DNA of 64,000 bases from Herbaspirillum sp. Sphag64 (GTDB lineage Bacteria; Pseudomonadota; Gammaproteobacteria; Burkholderiales; Burkholderiaceae_D), in NCBI RefSeq assembly GCF_014192645.1, contig NZ_JACHYE010000005.1, positions 124,001 to 188,000 on the forward strand. Direction: 5' to 3'. The notes beneath the pieces are model-generated. The model searched no databases and had not been told where the DNA came from. It was given only the letters and a program-made list of their open reading frames with translations. Made by a program: the position numbers and the translations under genes. Shown piece after piece: positions 62,580 to 64,000 of this stretch. The stretch's first letter is position 1; each line of letters starts with the position of its first letter.

Positions 62580-64000
62580 TTAGAATTGAAAGTAAAGGAA
62601 CTCTGAAACACTGGCCATTTTGGTGAGACACAGAGCAAAGACAAGCGCCCAGAAAAAACCATTCCATTTACTCAGTTGCCAGCGTAAGCGGTACTCGCCA
62701 TTAATATATTGCTGTGTATTGGGCAGGCACCAGATAATTGTTGCTGCGACAGTAAGTAGCAAGAAAAGTCGCTTGACGCCTAAACCGATGGTGGCAAAAA
62801 AATCTTTGGATGCCATTGCGCTTTGCTTTATGGATGGGAGATCCAAACTGGAAGTGATCGGCCGCAACAGCATATCGTTGAGCAGAATATGCGCTGATTC
62901 AATACTGCTGGAGCGGAAAACAACCCAGGCGATAACCACCATCAGGAAAGTTAAGGCCGTTCCCCAGACCTTTGTAACTATTGTTGGACTCGCTACGGAG
63001 CGCTTACTCAAGGCACGCCAACCATGGTTCGCCAGCAGATACGCTCCATGTAACGTACCCCAAACAACAAAGGTCCAGTTCGCTCCATGCCATAACCCAC
63101 CGAGTACCATTGTCGCCATCAGGTTAAGATAAGTACGCTTCCTCCCGTAACGATTGCCTCCCAAAGGAACATATAGGTAATCCTTGAGAAACTGGGAAAG
63201 CGTCATATGCCAGCGACGCCAGAAATCGATAATGCTTGAGGCCTTATATGGCGAATTGAAGTTAACAGGAAGGCGAACACCGAATAGAAGCGATATCCCA
63301 ATCGCCATATCGGAGTAACCAGAAAAATCAAAATAGAGCTGCATCGTGTAAGTGACCGCAGCAATCCATGCGCTGAAGAAATCGACATGGGAGCCACGTG
63401 TCGCAACGGCAAATACAGGTGTAGCAAACTCCGCAAAACTATCTGCAAGAAGTACCTTCTTAGCCAGGCCAATCGTAAATACGGTAACGCCACAAGCGAT
63501 ATCTTGCAAATTGATTCTATAGATTTTCTCTGAAGCGAACTGGGGCATCATCTGCTGATGATGTAACACAGGACCGGCGATCAAGTGCGGAAAATAAGTG
63601 ACAAACAAAAGGTAGTGAATAAAATTATATTCATGTGCCTTTCCTTTCCAAGTGTCCACCAGGAATGCAATCTGCGTAAAAGTGTAAAAAGAGATTCCCA
63701 GTGGCAGCACTACATCTATCAAGGAAAACCTGTGACCACTTAGCGCATCGAAGGTCGATATAAAAAAATTCGCGTACTTGAAGACACCCAGCAATAACAA
63801 GTTTGCAGTAATCGCCAACCCTAAGAGAAATTTCCCTCCACGCTGCTGACGCGAAATCGCGTACCCCATTGCATAGTTGAAGAGAATTGACCCCAGCAGC
63901 AGAGTAGTGAATTTGGGATTCCACCAAGCGTAAAAGAACAGAGAAGCCAACACCAGCCAGATAGCCGCCATTTGACGGCCGAATTTGGCAAGAAAAAAGA
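62580..64000 (-). CDS. MBOAT-family O-acyltransferase (AlgI/PatA-like), 5' end outside window
   Basis: At least 473 residues are present and the frame runs off the window end, so the first 20 to 30 residues are missing. About ten membrane segments. MBOAT signatures are WLVLASLFFYAWWNPKF at the visible start, LPLGISFYTFTQIAFLVD, FPHLIAGPVLHH, the Arg-Trp motif IDFWRRWHMTLSQFLKDYLYVPLGG and the catalytic His in LGGLWHGANWTF. It transfers acetyl groups across the inner membrane to a partner enzyme. GC content is clearly lower than in the pump genes, suggesting a surface-polysaccharide locus of other origin. Confidence 0.9.
   Translation of the reverse strand, partial: FFLAKFGRQMAAIWLVLASLFFYAWWNPKFTTLLLGSILFNYAMGYAISRQQRGGKFLLGLAITANLLLLGVFKYANFFISTFDALSGHRFSLIDVVLPLGISFYTFTQIAFLVDTWKGKAHEYNFIHYLLFVTYFPHLIAGPVLHHQQMMPQFASEKIYRINLQDIACGVTVFTIGLAKKVLLADSFAEFATPVFAVATRGSHVDFFSAWIAAVTYTMQLYFDFSGYSDMAIGISLLFGVRLPVNFNSPYKASSIIDFWRRWHMTLSQFLKDYLYVPLGGNRYGRKRTYLNLMATMVLGGLWHGANWTFVVWGTLHGAYLLANHGWRALSKRSVASPTIVTKVWGTALTFLMVVIAWVVFRSSSIESAHILLNDMLLRPITSSLDLPSIKQSAMASKDFFATIGLGVKRLFLLLTVAATIIWCLPNTQQYINGEYRLRWQLSKWNGFFWALVFALCLTKMASVSEFLYFQF

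Overview
The window reads as chromosomal DNA of a beta-proteobacterium. The oxidative sugar routes, the Burkholderiales-style gene content (tartrate dehydrogenase family, SfnB, several ABC importers of simple acids, RND pump, pcm-rhodanese pair) and an overall GC content that looks to be in the mid to upper fifties point to Burkholderiales, possibly Oxalobacteraceae. The family assignment is inference from gene style, not a database match. I saw no tRNA, rRNA, CRISPR array, transposase or phage gene.

Layout. 1-6775: an oxidative D-xylose operon (xylFGH importer, xylose dehydrogenase, xylonate dehydratase). 6835-7917: tartrate/D-malate dehydrogenase family gene, convergent. 7968-16488: a six-gene minus-strand operon of envelope proteins (Ig-like secreted protein, zinc-ribbon membrane protein, TPR-CHAT protease-like lipoprotein, CHASE2 protein, OmpA-like protein, SH3/pseudocaspase/EF-hand/DUF4384 protein). 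16850-24895: an SDR, then a reduced yersiniabactin/pyochelin-like locus (Sfp-type PPTase, KS-AT protein, 35-residue overlapping ORF, carrier-MT-like-Cy protein, Fur box, PchR/YbtA-like AraC regulator). 25352-30502: housekeeping genes (trmB, chemoreceptor, recQ, uppP). 30661-39795: two divergent operons that look like an acid catabolic pathway (ABC importer, aconitase-type hydro-lyase pair, ICL/PEP-mutase-type lyase, acyl-CoA dehydrogenase, CoA ligase, TetR). 39846-44161: two small proteins and a sulfur-acquisition group (sfnB, NlpA-type binding protein, LLM monooxygenase). 44259-52536: an oxidative L-fucose operon with a divergent IclR regulator. 52561-54508: orphan hypothetical, pcm and rhodanese. 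54572-61449: acrR and a MexAB-OprM type pump with a textbook AcrR-like operator. 61504-64000: an MBOAT/partner O-acyltransferase pair, visibly more AT-rich, running off the window.

Two loci stand out. In the siderophore-like locus the KS has lost one catalytic His and a stretch of the fold, the AT has Gly in place of its nucleophilic Ser, the PPTase has Asn in place of a Mg-binding Asp, and the Cy protein has no adenylation domain. Nevertheless all frames are open, the three minus-strand ORFs are tightly overlapped, and Fur/AraC control appears to be kept. In the envelope operon a caspase-fold protein has lost both dyad residues but gained an EF-hand, while the CHAT protein beside it keeps its His/Cys pair. 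Either could be a system that is not described, or a decayed one. The sequence alone does not decide.
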